From Spongospora subterranea f. sp. subterranea (Eukaryota > Endomyxa: Phytomyxea > Phytomyxea > Plasmodiophorida), in contig JAUGWO010000012.1 of NCBI GenBank assembly GCA_049724395.1, positions 155,227 through 219,226 of the forward strand: a DNA stretch of 64,000 nucleotides, given 5' to 3'. The notes under the pieces are model-generated. The model did not search any database and was not told the DNA's origin. It was given only the letters and a program-made list of their open reading frames with translations. Of the stretch, positions 11,154-24,179 are shown piece by piece (position 1 is the first letter of the stretch; the number at the start of each line of letters is the position of its first letter). Both the position numbers and the translations under genes were made by a program.

Positions 11154-14100
11154 ATGACCTCCTGTGCCAGTCATAGTCCCAAGGTGGACCTTTTAGAACG
11201 CCATCAAACGCGAATCCTGGCCATGGCGATGACTCATCAGGAGCGAATTGATACCTTCGGTATTGACTGCGGCAGCTCTCTGATTTGGAAAGGATGGTTG
11301 GTCCATCGTTGCGCGCTAAACACTCGTGTCATTGATTTGCAGGAGCATTGGCGGGCAATATAACAAAGTGCTTACCTTTCGCAATGTGTCTGCCGTCGTC
11401 AAAACCCTATCGTACAAACTGCCATCGACCAAAACATTCTACATGGAGTTTCCTGTTCCTGTCAAGCTACATCCAGGAATGTCCTTTTCCACCACCGTCT
11501 CTTTCCGCCCGCCTGCTTTCCAGTCGTATGCGGACGTTATTGAGGTAGAACTCATCGCCTGCGATCAGCATTTCACCGACGCGTTCAAAGGTTACAGTTG
11601 GTCAAGGGACCTTTACCCTTCTAATACAAGGGTGTATTCCTGGTTTGGAAATCTCTCTACCGGAATCATTACCTTTCGGCTTTCAGGCGGTAATGGATTA
11701 GCCAATGGGACGCGAATGGGCATAGTCCAATGAGGTTTTCGCTGTTTAGGTAGGATCGCCAGCGTCGATGACATTGAACATCGTCAACTCTGGAGAGTTG
11801 GATGCCGATATTGTGTGGTCTGCCTCGAAGCCATTTCAGATCACGCCTGAGAAAGTGTGCATACCCTCGGGCTCAACATTCTCAGCATCTTGCCAGTTTC
11901 AGTCCAATGTGGCGTCTGTGTTTGAAGGACGAGCCTGTTGCCAGGTATGCTCGAATAAAAATGACGTCATCTTGTGCTCCTTATCAACCATTGATGCCTC
12001 ATTTGTTAGATTAGCCACGGAGACGTTTCCGAAGAGAAATACGTGCTCGTTTCTGCGATATCAAAGTCTGTAAATCAATAGATTCAGTCAATAGTAACTT
12101 TAGTTGCTCTCTAGATATCCACAATTGACATTGGATCAACCTCAAGTGGATTTCGGTGCAGTTCCTGTGGGGAAAACGGCGAAAATCGAAGTTGTTTTGA
12201 CGAACGTGTCCCCGGTTTCTGCTCAGTTTTCATTGCATGCGCTTGAATCAGATCGTGCGCCCGTATTTTCTATCAAACCACATTCCAGTGTGGTGAGTGG
12301 TCCTGACACAAATGTCATGTCAATTGATGAATTGAATACTCTTCATCAGGTTCCAAGCAAAGGTTCCGTTGCCGTAGTTGTTCAATATTCCCCAAAGACG
12401 CCTCTCACAGCGATCGTTGACCACTTCGAGTTTCGATGTGCCGGCGGGAACGCCATCAAAATGACGTGCCGTGGGTCGTCAACTGAGATTGAATACAAGC
12501 TCGAACCTGTCCGAATTGATTTCAAAGACGTGAGGACACTAACGAATTACATTCGGTTTGTTGATGACGCAAATGTTAGGCGCTTTTGGGATTGTCACTC
12601 CAACAATCTATAGTGATCAGCAATTGCTCCAATATCCAGCCGTTGCGATTTAGGTTCACTGGAGGTTATGGAGCATTTCGTTTTGCGCCCGCATTTGGTG
12701 AAGTGAAACCTACTTTAACCGCAACGATCAAGGTCAATCTTGAAGTTATCGACAAAATGCAGTTGGAGTGTCAACTCTCGCTTAGGTCACATTCACCCCG
12801 ACCGACACGATCAACTATTACGAACGTGTATATGTTGTTATCGAACATGGTCGCCCTCATTTGATTGATCTGATTGGGACGTGTTTCAACGAGCTGATCC
12901 GTCCGCCTCCATTTTCTCACGAACTGGTACGTCTGTGATAAAACCGTGTTGCAGTTCCCAGAAACAACTTGGTTCGTCGAAGGTCGACCACTTTCATCGT
13001 CGTTGTGCTATCGGTCTGGGAAGCGTATCCCCTGAAACTCTAGAAAGGCACCAGAGGGAGAAACAGTTGAGTCTCACGAGTGCCTTTACATACCGGTTTC
13101 GTTTAATTTCCGATCAGATTCGAGGTGGCTACTGCTCCTCTCCTGTCGAATTCATCTCCTGTCAATGACCGGTTCTTGGCCTATATGGACAAAGACAACT
13201 CGGGCATTGTCCACATAGTTGAGGCTGATAACGGTCTGAGTTTCGCCTCGTCGCCGACCATGAACGGAACTCAAGTTCGGTTCCTTCACGTTAAAAACGG
13301 GTCCGACGGGAAAGTAGGAATGCCTTTATCAGCGCCTGTCGTGATTTAATCGCACGAATCAGGTTTGTGTGGTATGGCATGATACAAACGGCAACAGTCC
13401 CTTCATTGTGTCACCAAAGCAGCGTGATATTCGCCCTCAGACCATCGCACAGTTTCAAGTAAATCGGCGTCCCCTTATGCATGATCCCTAGCTTTGTTAA
13501 CGGTTCCGAAAAAGGTTATTTTCAGACCACGCCACGATAGCCTCTATTACTCAACCCACCTCTCGTGTACCGCTTACTTCAAGGTTTGGTTGATAGCGTG
13601 TTCGTGTTCATCATAACTGATTCTGAGATCACTCAGGTTAATCGCTCGTTCCGTTTAGTTACGAATTCAACGTTTACCCCGCCCTGGAGTTTGGCAATTC
13701 CTGTTCTTGCAGATAGCTTCAGGTGTTGTTTTTGCCGTTATTTGAATTTGTTTCGGTTTTTTTGGACTAACCTTCATATTTTAAGAATTGGCGCTGAACA
13801 TTTCCTACCTAAAGGGAGGTTCCATTGCACCAATTTCGAATTTCCTCCAATATGCCAACGTTCTACAAGCTATTTGACTGTTCGCCTGTCGAATAGTGGT
13901 GAGCAATTCACGAAAATCCAATGCTGTTGGACTCATTGAAGCGTCTGGCCAGGGAATACTCCTATGCATTTCGCGTTTCGGAGTCAACAATCTCCCGACA
14001 ATGTGTTCATCGTGAAGCCGGTCATGGGCAGCGTTGCGGCTGGAGCGTTTGAGATGGTCACGTTCGGTTTCCGCCCCGTCAACCTGAACCCTGTCTCGTT

Positions 14101-17100
14101 CCAGTTCGTGTGCATGGTCAACTATTCTCACGAATGGGAAGTTTCCGTCTCTGGGGCGGCATATGATGTCAGCCTGGCGGTTTCAGGTGGAGGTCGCCTG
14201 TATTTTCACCCAACCTGTCCCGGTCAGTTTTCCAATTCATCGTTTTGATCCCAAAAATTCTGATTTGAGACATATAGGTGCGACTTCAACGAAGGCCATG
14301 ACGATATACAATCGTTCAAGAATCAATGCCTTTTTCCTCATTAATATTGTGATGATGAAAAAACGTCACTACTGTGTTATTGTAGTTTAAAATTGTTTTT
14401 TTAGGAGGGCGAGAGAGTATTCACGGTTGATCGAGACCGGGGGGAGATTGGTGGCAATGATGATCTGGTTCTGCATTGGACCTACAGTCCTAAAACTCAA
14501 GGAACGGTCGTCGAGAAGGTGATCAGCGTCGCAGTCAACCGGACCATCAATGACGTGCTGTTTTCCCGACAGATTTCCTGCGAAGTGTTCACCGATGCGT
14601 CGATGTCTGTTCATTGCGCGTCCATTCCGCTGTTCCTGAAAGGTGTTGCTCCACAAATCACTGCCACAATGGAGTTATTGCCCTCGTCCTCTCAAGAGCA
14701 TCTCCCTGCTGCTGTCGTTGGCAACTCGTACAATCATCGAATCAAACTAGTCAACACCTGCGACGTCGATGTTAAATTCAACATAACAGCTGAGGTCAAC
14801 GATTTTCGTTCGGATGGCTTGTCGTTGTCTTTTCTGACCTCGCCACCAGCTCATGGACGCCATATCGGATTCATACAGTATTCGCATTGATAGAGATCAC
14901 GGATTACTACCCGCTCGTGCTTCCATCGTCATCGATCTGTTCATTACGGTTTGGGTTCGCACGATTTACCAAGTTCACGTTGTTTGTCGCGGAGGCAGCA
15001 GTGCTACGAGCGGGACTCTGTCGAGCTCTGAGGTATGTCGAATCGCCATGGATCATCAGCACAAGTTGCCAATGTTCTTCACGAAGGCGGTTTGTGATTT
15101 GTTGGTGAAAGGCGAAGTTGTTCTGCCCATAGTTGAGATCCAAGATGTGCTTTATGATCCGTATCCAATATCGACGTCCTGGGCACTGGCAAGAAACCGT
15201 TCGGTACATCAGATGACACAATTCACAGTTTTGGTTCAGGTTGATCCTGACAGTATCAACAAATATCTCAGCAGTGACCTTTCACCGCTAGAAATGAAAC
15301 AGGTGTAGCACTTTCGCCAATTGACCCTCCCATTCGGAATTAACCCATTCTCGTAGCGAATTCATGGCCCGTTTATCGATGGATACTCAACTGATCTGCC
15401 GGACCGGGTCAAAATTGGCTCCATCCATACTGATTGTGATCGCTCACAATATTCACAGGCAATGCCTTCGTTCGACTGCCGTTTCATGCCCGGTCTGCTG
15501 TCCCGCTCATCCAGCCAAATAATCGTCCGGTTGGCCAACGTCGGTCGAGTACCGGTGGATCTGAAGATTCGTGGGCCGACCGTTGACGATCTTGAACATG
15601 AACTATGGGTCGACCCTGATCAGCAATCCGAAACTCAAAAACGCTATCAGGAGGTTTGACGTTTTCCCTTCTTGTTCCATAACAAACATAGCCATGATCG
15701 TGTCAGATTCTGAAGCGAAAGGTTTTGACGTTTACTCCCGACTCGGGCCATCTGGAAATCGGTGAATCAATGGACATCATTCTCAAGCATGATCATGGAC
15801 AAGTTCAGACTGTAAACCCAACATCACCGCTACGAATTAGACGACGAACCGCTGTATTTAGGTGATGCTAGCGTTGATGTTCGATGTGGCGTTGGGAAAG
15901 AAGTTCATGTGGAACATTCACGCAGAAACAGCATACCACAGCCGACGATCGTTGACCTTTATGGGTTGGTGTCGTTTTCGGATCCATTGCAAAAACGGCG
16001 ACCTGAGTCTGGAAATTGGCAGTCGCAAAACACCCTTTGACGGCGATGCCAATTGGCATGTTGGCGAGCGATGTTCCAATTCAGACAATTCGTCTGTATA
16101 ATAACTGCCCGATGTCGCTTGAGTTCGCGATCAACCATTCGGCATTGACCGCAACCAATCACGCCTCATTGGCATATCCCGTGTTTGAGTGCCTGGAAGA
16201 CTTGGGCACCATTGCCCCCAATTCTCACTACGATATCCACATCAAATTTAGACCATTACAGCCTATAGGCTATCAGTATTGGCCATTTCAATATCAATCA
16301 ATAATCAACGCTCAACATTGTCACAGATCGTCCGTTGAAATCACGGTAGTTGACGGGGAAGTTCAACGATTGGAGATATATGGCGATGGATATGTCCCTG
16401 GAGCAACCAATGCGCCCATGAATTATCCCCAATCGTGGTTGTCTATATCATCGATTCAGTCTTACGGCCGAGCTGGCAATTTATCTCCAGGATCGATCAA
16501 CATACCTGACGCCAAGCTGAATCATGTCGGTTGCGCTGACAATCCTGCACTTCATTGCTCACCTTTGCAGCAGGTGTCGCATCATATAACAATGCTCACG
16601 AATATCTGCTCCGACCCAATCGAATACCATTTTGATCTGGAATCAGCGTCTGTTCTGAGTGCGTTGAGTGTGGTCACTTCTGAGGCGTGTTTTGCCATTA
16701 GGTCAGCTGGGTATACAGATGTCTGTATTGAGCCGAGCCAGGGCGTGATCTGCCCAGGAGAGCATGCTCTTCTACATGTCGAGGTACGGGCCGGCAGTTC
16801 ACCAGAAATCATCAGGCGGTCGTTATCGTGTGATATATATCGGAGAATCGATAACGAACAGACAGATTTGACGTCAACGAGGAAGCACCATCATCGGTAA
16901 TCTAGAAACCACGAGTTCGATTTCAAAGATGTGTATTGATGATTGGTACAGCGACATCGTAGCGAATCAAAGTACAGCTCGGTCAAGATTGATGTCTAAA
17001 GCTCACTCGAAGTCTATGACTTCTTTACAGGTAAAGCCGTCCAACGTTCAGTGCGTTCATGGCCGAATTCGATTGGCAGGAAGTACCTGAGTGCCAAACG

Positions 17101-17738
17101 AGACAGGAACCGGGAACTATTGTGAGCAAATTATGGATTGATATCATAGGCCATGTTGGTTTCAGTGTCAATCCCAAAGAACGCCCCAACAGCTTTCTAC
17201 CGATGGGACCCAAGGAATCAGAGGGTGAATCTATCTCAGTTTGATACTAGAGAGCTCAATGCTGATGAGGGTTGCCGCTCAGGCAATGTTGATGGCGATG
17301 TAAACAACCAGGTTGAGACGGCGCTCTCCTGGCTGATGCCAGAATTCATCCCAGGCGATGTCTTTGGTCATGATCGATCCCCGACTCCAATTCCATATTT
17401 CGTTCATCTCCCGAATCAAGAGATGCCGTCGGCTCCAACCATGCTTCGGGACATTGACGACCTCGTCGGCGAGAAGTTAACAAGATACAAAATTAGGTAT
17501 GTTCTATCAGATGCTTTTTGGTGAAACCGATTTCTCAGCTATGTTTAGGAACAACATCGAACTCCACAACGAGACGTCCACAAAAGCCCAAACATTCTGC
17601 TCATCAGAATTTCAAGATACTGTGAAGCGTGTCGTGAATGAGACATTGCTAAGTCTGATATCGCAAATCGACAAAGGTGAATTCAAGCTTGACGCTGCAC
17701 CGAAGGACGTTATTGTCGAAGGTCTTCTGTTCCAATAA
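11154..17738 (+). CDS. CFAP65: CFAP65 (CCDC108), axonemal central-pair ASH/MSP-domain protein, many exons
   Basis: CFAP65 is a large cilia/flagella protein of the central apparatus built of repeated ASH/MSP-like beta domains. The N-terminal exon reads FGIDCGSSLIWKGW and joins in phase, across an intron of about 60 bases, to SIGGQYNKVLTFRNV. This matches the family's opening (LLWEGWEPG...NVVLKN). Next come PVKLHPGMSFSTTVSFRP (about 11450) and the ASH repeat YPQLTLDQPQVDFGAVPVGK (about 12115). Further beta domains continue to about 16900. The C-terminal exons (about 17280-17738) hold WLMPEFIPGDVF and a helical end with NETLLSLISQ. At 6.6 kb with introns, it fits a family length near 1900 residues. 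Most internal exon borders are not resolved here. The stop lies only 95 bases from the stop of the convergent PCYT1 gene. Confidence 0.85.
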
Positions 17739-17832
17739 TCAAACATGTTTTTGCACAATTTGAAATATTCTGTATTGTAATATTATAATAGCGAACGCTC
17801 GTCTTCCTTTTTGGGGCTGTTGAACGCCAATG

Positions 17833-19086
17833 TCACATTGGGGTAGACTTGGCGATGTGACTAAAGCGTTCGCTACTTTCGCGAACAAACTGATTGAACA
17901 ACCCATCTTTGGAAAAAAGCTTGATAAAATCGTCAATCAGTTCTTTAGAATTGTCTACCCAAAATCCAATGCTGTCAGATATTTCTGATACATTGTCTTT
18001 TATGTTATTCTTAATTTCATCGACCTTTCAGTGACGGTGAGTACTTGATTGCAATACAAAAAAGTGATTCTACCTGCTTGACGACTTTTTCCGCCATTTG
18101 AATTCGTTTCTCCCTCAGAAACGAGATATTCATATCTTGCCTGGAAAAGCCACGGGCGAGATTTCGCCGGACTGTAGATCTGCTTAGCATACGATGCTGT
18201 TAAGCGACAAAACGGATTACCAAAATTATCGTAGTCTTTAACGATGCGGTTGATAAGATCTGAGGTAGATATACCCTCGGTCCTGAGAAAGTATATTAGC
18301 AGGATTCGAGCGTTAACCAACGTCGACGAGATCAACCTTTGCGTTGCGACAAACATGCCGCGCTCTTTGACAAATCCATAGACATCATCTGCGGCACCAG
18401 TGGCATCTGGATAGGGCAGATCATCATGAGCCACGTAATCTATCTTGTGCTCTTGGAGAAATTCCAAAGTCAGTACCCTGAATAAGTTACAATACAATGG
18501 GAAAACAGTAAAAGAAAAATGAATTCGTTTTGAACTAACCAGGGAGACGCCTCAATGATTTCATCAACATGTTTGCAATGACGAACGGATTCGTATCGCT
18601 CAGCTTCCGTCATAACAGTTTTTCCTTTGTACTTGTGTGTATCCAAATCAGAGCACACTCTGAAAAAGAAAAAAAAACAGAATGAGAATTACGGGCAAAT
18701 GAGCAATTACACAGTAAAATATTTAGAGCCAACGTTGCTACATTATTGAGGTATGTGTAAATTTACCCAACGATCAAGTGAACCTCATGGTTGGGGAATA
18801 TGTTCTTCGCTTGCTCAAGAACTCTGGCATGGCCGAAATGAAATAAATCGAATATACCGTCAGCTACACATTCGTCGTTAGAAACTTAGAAACCCCCGAA
18901 TATTTGATAAACCGAACCATATACTCTGATAGGACGACCTTCAGGTAGAGGATTCATCGGCACCTTTTTGACAATCTTACGCTTTTTAACAATTGGAGCA
19001 TCGGCAGTGGGATTTTCATCTAAAGCTGGCTTTTTCTTTGAGCTCCCATTAGGGGATTTAGGTTCCGATGACGTGGAATTCGCCAT
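17833..19086 (-). CDS. PCYT1: Choline-phosphate cytidylyltransferase (PCYT1 type), multi-exon
   Basis: This enzyme makes CDP-choline from CTP and phosphocholine, the rate-setting step of phosphatidylcholine synthesis. Exon 1 (19086-18918) carries a Lys-rich nuclear-type N-terminus, then EGRPIRVY. It joins in phase to [20 protein letters not shown] with the catalytic HxGH (here HFGH). Then come [37 protein letters not shown] and the family signature [11 protein letters not shown], followed by [13 protein letters not shown]. The last exon (about 18030-17833) is an amphipathic, lipid-binding-type helix region ([20 protein letters not shown]) ending at TGA. The membrane-responsive domain is therefore kept. 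Confidence 0.95.
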
Positions 19087-19975
19087 TTCAACCGAAGCAA
19101 CCCCACAAAAACAGAAAGCGCGCGCGTTAATTTATATCAGCGAGCGAATGTGTAGCAGCTTCGAGTATTTCAGATGCCCATATACAGGCTCTTCACCCTC
19201 CCAATTTAGGACGATCCACCCTGGCCCGGTCCTCGCTCTCGCCCGCAAAGGGCAGCAGCGAATGTTAGCTGGCGATGTGTAAAGAGCAAAGTGGTTTGAA
19301 GCACAGGTTGGGGGGCCAAAACAACCGGCAAAAGAGGCCACCGCGAATAAGACAGTCCGAGTCTCCGATAGACACTGCATGGTGCGCGGCCATTCCTCCA
19401 GCACTCTGTGACAGCCGTCAACTGCACTGTCCACAGTGTATCCGCAGTCCGCACCGCAGCTGGGGTCGCGACTCGCGAGCCCTCTTTCACGCCGTACAGG
19501 GTATGGCCTAGCGCAATCGCCAATAATCAAACTGGGTAATTCTGATTCTGATTTGCCCTCCCGGGAACAAAAATGTGTTGTCAAAACCGAAGTTTCCAAA
19601 ATCCGCCATTCCCCCCCCCCTATTGCTATTGATGAAGAATTGTTTCCATCCTGGCGTTTCAAAAGGCTTTTTTTGAATGGTGTTTGATTCTCTAATCTCA
19701 CTTCTATGGCGTTTGGACCCTGACGTGACTTCGGCCACTATCAGAGTAGGAATTCGGTTTTGCATTATGAAGATAGCTCGTCGATAGATTCGTACGAAAA
19801 CCAATGCCGCTCCAAAACCACCGATCCATTGACAATGCAAACAGCTTCGCTCGATTCAGCATTCAACGCATTGATTCTGCATTTACCTGACGTAGGTGTC
19901 AACTTGTCCACCTTCGTGAATTTTGGAAATCAACGAGCTTTTCTTTGCGACCATTGTAAACATTATTACAATTGT
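19087..19975. other. No gene seen between PCYT1 and the multicopper oxidase
   Basis: A 189-codon minus frame at 19701-19132 is open but has no domain, low hydrophobic order and an overlapping rival frame, so I take it as chance. The region contains the PCYT1 5' flank and the 3' flank of the oxidase gene. Confidence 0.5.
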
Positions 19976-21611
19976 TTATAACGCCATAAGAATGATGGAA
20001 ACAATAATGGTGACAACAGCAGATACATGAGCCATGAACATAATGGACGAACTGTTTTTCTTCACTGGCTTCGGCGTTCCATCAACCCACATAATTCCTG
20101 TGAGCCCTTGATCAGCGTGTACAGAGACGTGGCAATGCAGAACCACAACTCCATATACGTTGGGGATACGGGATCTGACCACCATCTGCCCATTGCCGAC
20201 ATAGGTGTCCAGCCAGTCTCCCTTCTTGTAGAAACCATTGGGCGCGTCGCTCTGAAGCTGGAACGGCTGGACATGAACATGCAGTGGATGCTGCTCGACG
20301 TCCAATGTCCACTCCTCGATCGTGTTCGGCTTCATAATATGGAGGGCTTTATCACGTGTCGCGCCTGAGAACTGAACCCCGTTCATCGACCGAGTTTCGG
20401 TACCAGTAATCGATATCGTGAACGGGGTGTTGGCGATAGCGCTAGCGGGCAAATTGGTTGTGTCTTGCAGATAATCCTGTCGCTGGAGATTCCATTGACC
20501 TATGTCCAGAACTGTCGGCCCGGTTTCCTTGATGGACACCATCGAGACGGTGGCGATAGGGGTATTGGGCGCGGTGGAATCGATGAGCTGATATGGCCCG
20601 CCAGCTGGGCACATGATGGCGACATCGGCACGGGACGGCTGTTGGAACACGAGCTGGGTTACCATTCGGGGAGTCGTCAGCCATATTCCATCCAGAGCCA
20701 GCAGCATGATTTGGCATCCCGGCAGGGAAGCCATCAATATCGTCGACGTCGCTGTGTGCTGCATACGCCAACGGTACCATTGCCCAGGATTCTGCTGTAT
20801 ATTAGGCTGAACAAATCCATTGATCAAGACGAGTTTCGCTTGCATATTGCCACTGGTTTGGGCGAACAGCGTGTCGTCGCTCTCAAGCGCGACCGACGCG
20901 TGGTCTAATGGCGCAAACTGAAAAATCGAGACGTAAATCTGGGGAAGATCCTTGATGAAATCGTATGGGGAATTGGTGGCGTCGTCGGTGACGATGAGCA
21001 TACCGAATGCGCCACCTCCGATCTGATTTGTAACCGATCCATGCGCGTGAGGGTGGTAAAAGAACGTCCCGCCCTCATGGGGTCCAATCTCGTATGTGTA
21101 ATCATACGTTGTCCCTGGCAGAACCTGCAGACATATGGTCAATTTCCTCCCGAATGCATTCTCAAGGCCAAGCCAATGTTCTTACGCGAATACTGACGTT
21201 GTCTTCGGGTTCCTCAGAAGACACGTGTAATCCATGTGTGTGAAGATTGGTCGTATTCGGCTCGAAAAGACCATTGATCAATGTTCCATGTGGCGTCTGA
21301 TCAGCGCCAAGATCGTTATGAAGCCGGATCTTCAGCTGGCTATTCTGTCTGAGATAGATGATCGGCCCAGGAATGGTTGGGATGCCGTTATTGCCGGCGT
21401 ACGCCCGGGTTACGTAGGACGCCCCCACTGTTTTGAACTCCATCGGCATCAGGTGCAAGTCGACCCGTCCAGAGCTGCCGTCGTAGCTGGTCATTGGGCA
21501 GTCGCGTAAGTTGTTGCCGGTCACTGTCGTGTCGCATTGCGATCGACCCAGCCCCAACAAGACGCTCATCAGAAGCAGCAAACTGACTTGACGACACATC
21601 ATCGTTTCCAA
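19976..21611 (-). CDS. Secreted, membrane-anchored multicopper oxidase, two exons
   Basis: Multicopper oxidases couple one-electron oxidation of metals or phenols to reduction of O2 to water. Exon 1 (21611-21186) starts with a signal peptide (MCRQVSLLLLMSVLLGLG). It carries HTHGLHVS, the first copper-ligand pair. A 60-bp intron with GTAAGA donor and TGCAG acceptor joins in phase 0 to exon 2 (21124-19976). Exon 2 has FYHPHAHGSV, HPLHVHVQPFQL and HCHVSVHADQGL, completing the type 1, 2 and 3 copper sites. The C-terminus is a hydrophobic tail (VSAVVTIIVSIILMAL), suggesting a membrane or GPI anchor. The substrate cannot be told from sequence. The residue after the second His of HCHVSVH is Ala, and the axial position (usually Met, Leu or Phe) is not clear. 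Confidence 0.93.
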
Positions 21612-22545
21612 TCAACGATGTCCAAATGCGAACCGATACAGGAATGGCAAAGTCAGCGTACGACCGCAAAATACTTGATGCACGCGCCACCAAGACAAGG
21701 CACACTCTTCTATTCTGTCTGGAAACCCTTTACCTCAGTATGGAAAAGGGTTTAGTTGACCTCAAGTGGTCAATGGGGTTGTTGCTTTTCAGAGAGAACG
21801 TGGCCATTCACGGGCAGCGAATGGGCAGGATGGCCCGGCAGGGGGGAGTCAGTTCGAAAACGTACTGAAAATATTTTCGGGAGTTGATGGATTTCAGCGT
21901 CGTTAGGTCATGCTGAAACAAAGGCGTTGAACGTTAGACGTGGGCGAGGGGATGCTATTCTGTGACAGAGAAGTTGTTAGACACGTACAGTAGGTGTCGC
22001 AAACGGTCATAAAGATGACGTCTGATTCTTCTTCAAATTGTCTATAAACAGCACAAAATGCATTATACCGTATACTGTCGTCTCTCCATCCCATAAAACT
22101 TGAAGTTGCGGTGATATCGGCAATACGCGTAGCCCCCTTTTCTTAGCCCGAAATTGGCGAAGACCAGCATCAATCAGAGGACGAAGAAACTGGCAACGCC
22201 TTCCATGATAGAAACTGATAAACGGAACGTGTCGAGATTTGAGTAATGATGGCCGCGTGAAGGCCGCTCCACATCAATTCCCCATGAGACATGAGTGACG
22301 CGATCCGTGTTGTAGTGAGTCCAAATCTGTTGTTACCGGCCTAAAGGTTACGCTAGATCCTATGGTCTCTCTACACTCAACCCATTGTCGAGAATTGTGC
22401 GCGTATTGGTATCGCTGTATATTATCACTACGCCACGCAATACGCTTCTCATACGCTGTTATCATCATTCTATTGCCCTGGGGCTGGTTCACGGAGGCGT
22501 TGGATCGTCGGTCGGTGTCGAAGCCACGATTGGCTAGGCCCGACC
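21612..22545. other. No gene seen; divergent intergenic region
   Basis: Lies between the 5' ends of the oxidase gene (minus) and the unrecognised gene (plus). Short frames only, with no repeats noticed. Confidence 0.5.
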
Positions 22546-24179
22546 ATGTCTCTCCCGGATACGACCGCGTTGCATGATGTCTTAATTGCGGCCGTTGACA
22601 CCGCCGGGTTATCTGTTGAGGATCAAGCTGTCGTCAGGGCCGAAGGATTGTTGTCCGAACAGTATTTTCTGAACGCCGCGTCGTTGAGATTTAAGCGTCG
22701 GAAATCTGGATCTTGGCAGTGGCTGTTGGAATCTCCGTTTTCATTGCCAATATGCCTAGCAGAACTTATCGCTGACGTTCTAGACAAATCTGAAAATGAC
22801 ACCGGTATTTTTATCGCCAGCTCTAGTTATAGTTTTTTGATAGTGTTCTCTAGTAGATTTTCCAACGCCAAAGAAGCAAGGCGATAAATACGCGCGTCTC
22901 CAGCTGTCTTCCGTAATGGGTGCGATGCAAGATAGTCGGCAACCACCTATAATTATTCGGATACCACACTCATGTGTTGACACTCAACCCAACCAAGCCG
23001 CTTTCAACCTACCACATGTAACTCCAGACAAACGAAAGAGGCCTTCTGATAGTCTTGATTCTACGCGTCCTGCTTCCGCAGGGAGGCCGTACAAGGATCT
23101 TTCATCTGGAAGGGGATTATTACAGCTTTCTGGCCAACCGGTGCACGTTAGCCAAGAAGTACCCATTGAATTCCAGCATTTGAATACCGAGCTGGGCTCA
23201 TATCATGTTGTTGATCCTCCGATGTCGACAGTATTCGTCCCAATTCAGCTTACCATCCGGCTGATTGCGGAATCACTTACCGCATCCAATTCTCTTCTTG
23301 CTCCAGAGGCGTCAGCTTTACCTCATTTGATGGTACAAATGGGGCAACGATGTCGTTCCAAGAAAAGCATTGTGAGGCTAAGAGTGGCAAAAACATCCAC
23401 CACCGGTGCTGGCACAGGAACGAACAGCCGTACTTGGGATCACGTTGTCTGCTGCTCTGTCGAAGACGTTCTCTCTGCTTTCAAGTATGCTTTCTTTGAG
23501 GCTAATCTCGAAATTCCGGATTTTACTTCTTTCATCAAATCGTCGGTCACCATTCTCGTAATCCGTGTATTCCACTAATGTGATTGGCATCGTTTTTAGT
23601 ATAAACATGCCCGTTGAGATAAAGTTTCAGCACCATTTTCTCCATGTTCGGACGTGTTCCTTCGGAGAAGGCAAAGCTACGGGGCTGGAGGAGTACACAT
23701 TCCTGTTTCTATGCCAAGGCATGGTTTATGTGTAAATTAGTCCACCAATGTGTTGATACTGTTCAATAGTGCTTCTGGTGTTCCAAACTGCTTGTTGCCA
23801 GAAGATGCTGCCGTTAACAGTCCGGATGTAAGTAGTTCACTTTGATGTTTCGAGAGAGAATAATGGTTTTCTAACCCATCACAGAGGCAACCAAACGGGT
23901 TCGCCGCGGAATCAAGCAGTGAAGATGAACCAGACTTTGCTGATTTAAAGAACCGATCTGATTCTGATACTGACTCTGATGACGAAAATCGCTACATGTC
24001 GACATCAATGGCAGCCCCTCTTAACGAAATCAAGGGGGAGGTCCCGATGCACACCAACCGTAAGTTTTTCCAATTATTCCACTCATCCGTACTGACGGTT
24101 TCGATCAGCTCTGCCAATTCATCCTAACGTAATCGCTGCTGCAAAAGCGGCCTCAGCTGCTGCAACTCCCAAGTCCTAA
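22546..24179 (+). CDS. Unrecognised multi-exon protein
   Basis: It opens at an ATG with a polar helical segment (LIAAVDTAGLSVEDQAVVRAEGLLSEQYF). The next coding stretch (about 22916-23550) is a long polar region rich in Pro, Ser and Arg (DKRKRPSDSLDSTRPASAGRPYKD) followed by mixed alpha/beta sequence (VFVPIQLTIRLIAESL, WDHVVCCSVEDVLSAFKYAFFEANLEIPDF). Later exons give MPVEIKFQHHFLHVRTCSF at about 23608 and an acidic Ser/Asp run (SSSEDEPDFADL, SDSDTDSDDEN) at about 23910-23990. It ends KAASAAATPKS with TAA at 24177. Introns between these blocks are inferred from frame changes. No family is recognised. The acidic tail suggests a nuclear or regulatory role, which is only a guess. Confidence 0.6.

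Noticed and set aside
19436-19687. Open plus frame over a run of ten C residues
   Set aside because: It depends on a homopolymer and shows no conserved sequence.
19132-19701. 189-codon open frame on the minus strand
   Set aside because: No domain, an overlapping rival frame on the same strand, an odd composition run, and a position wholly within a normal intergenic spacer.
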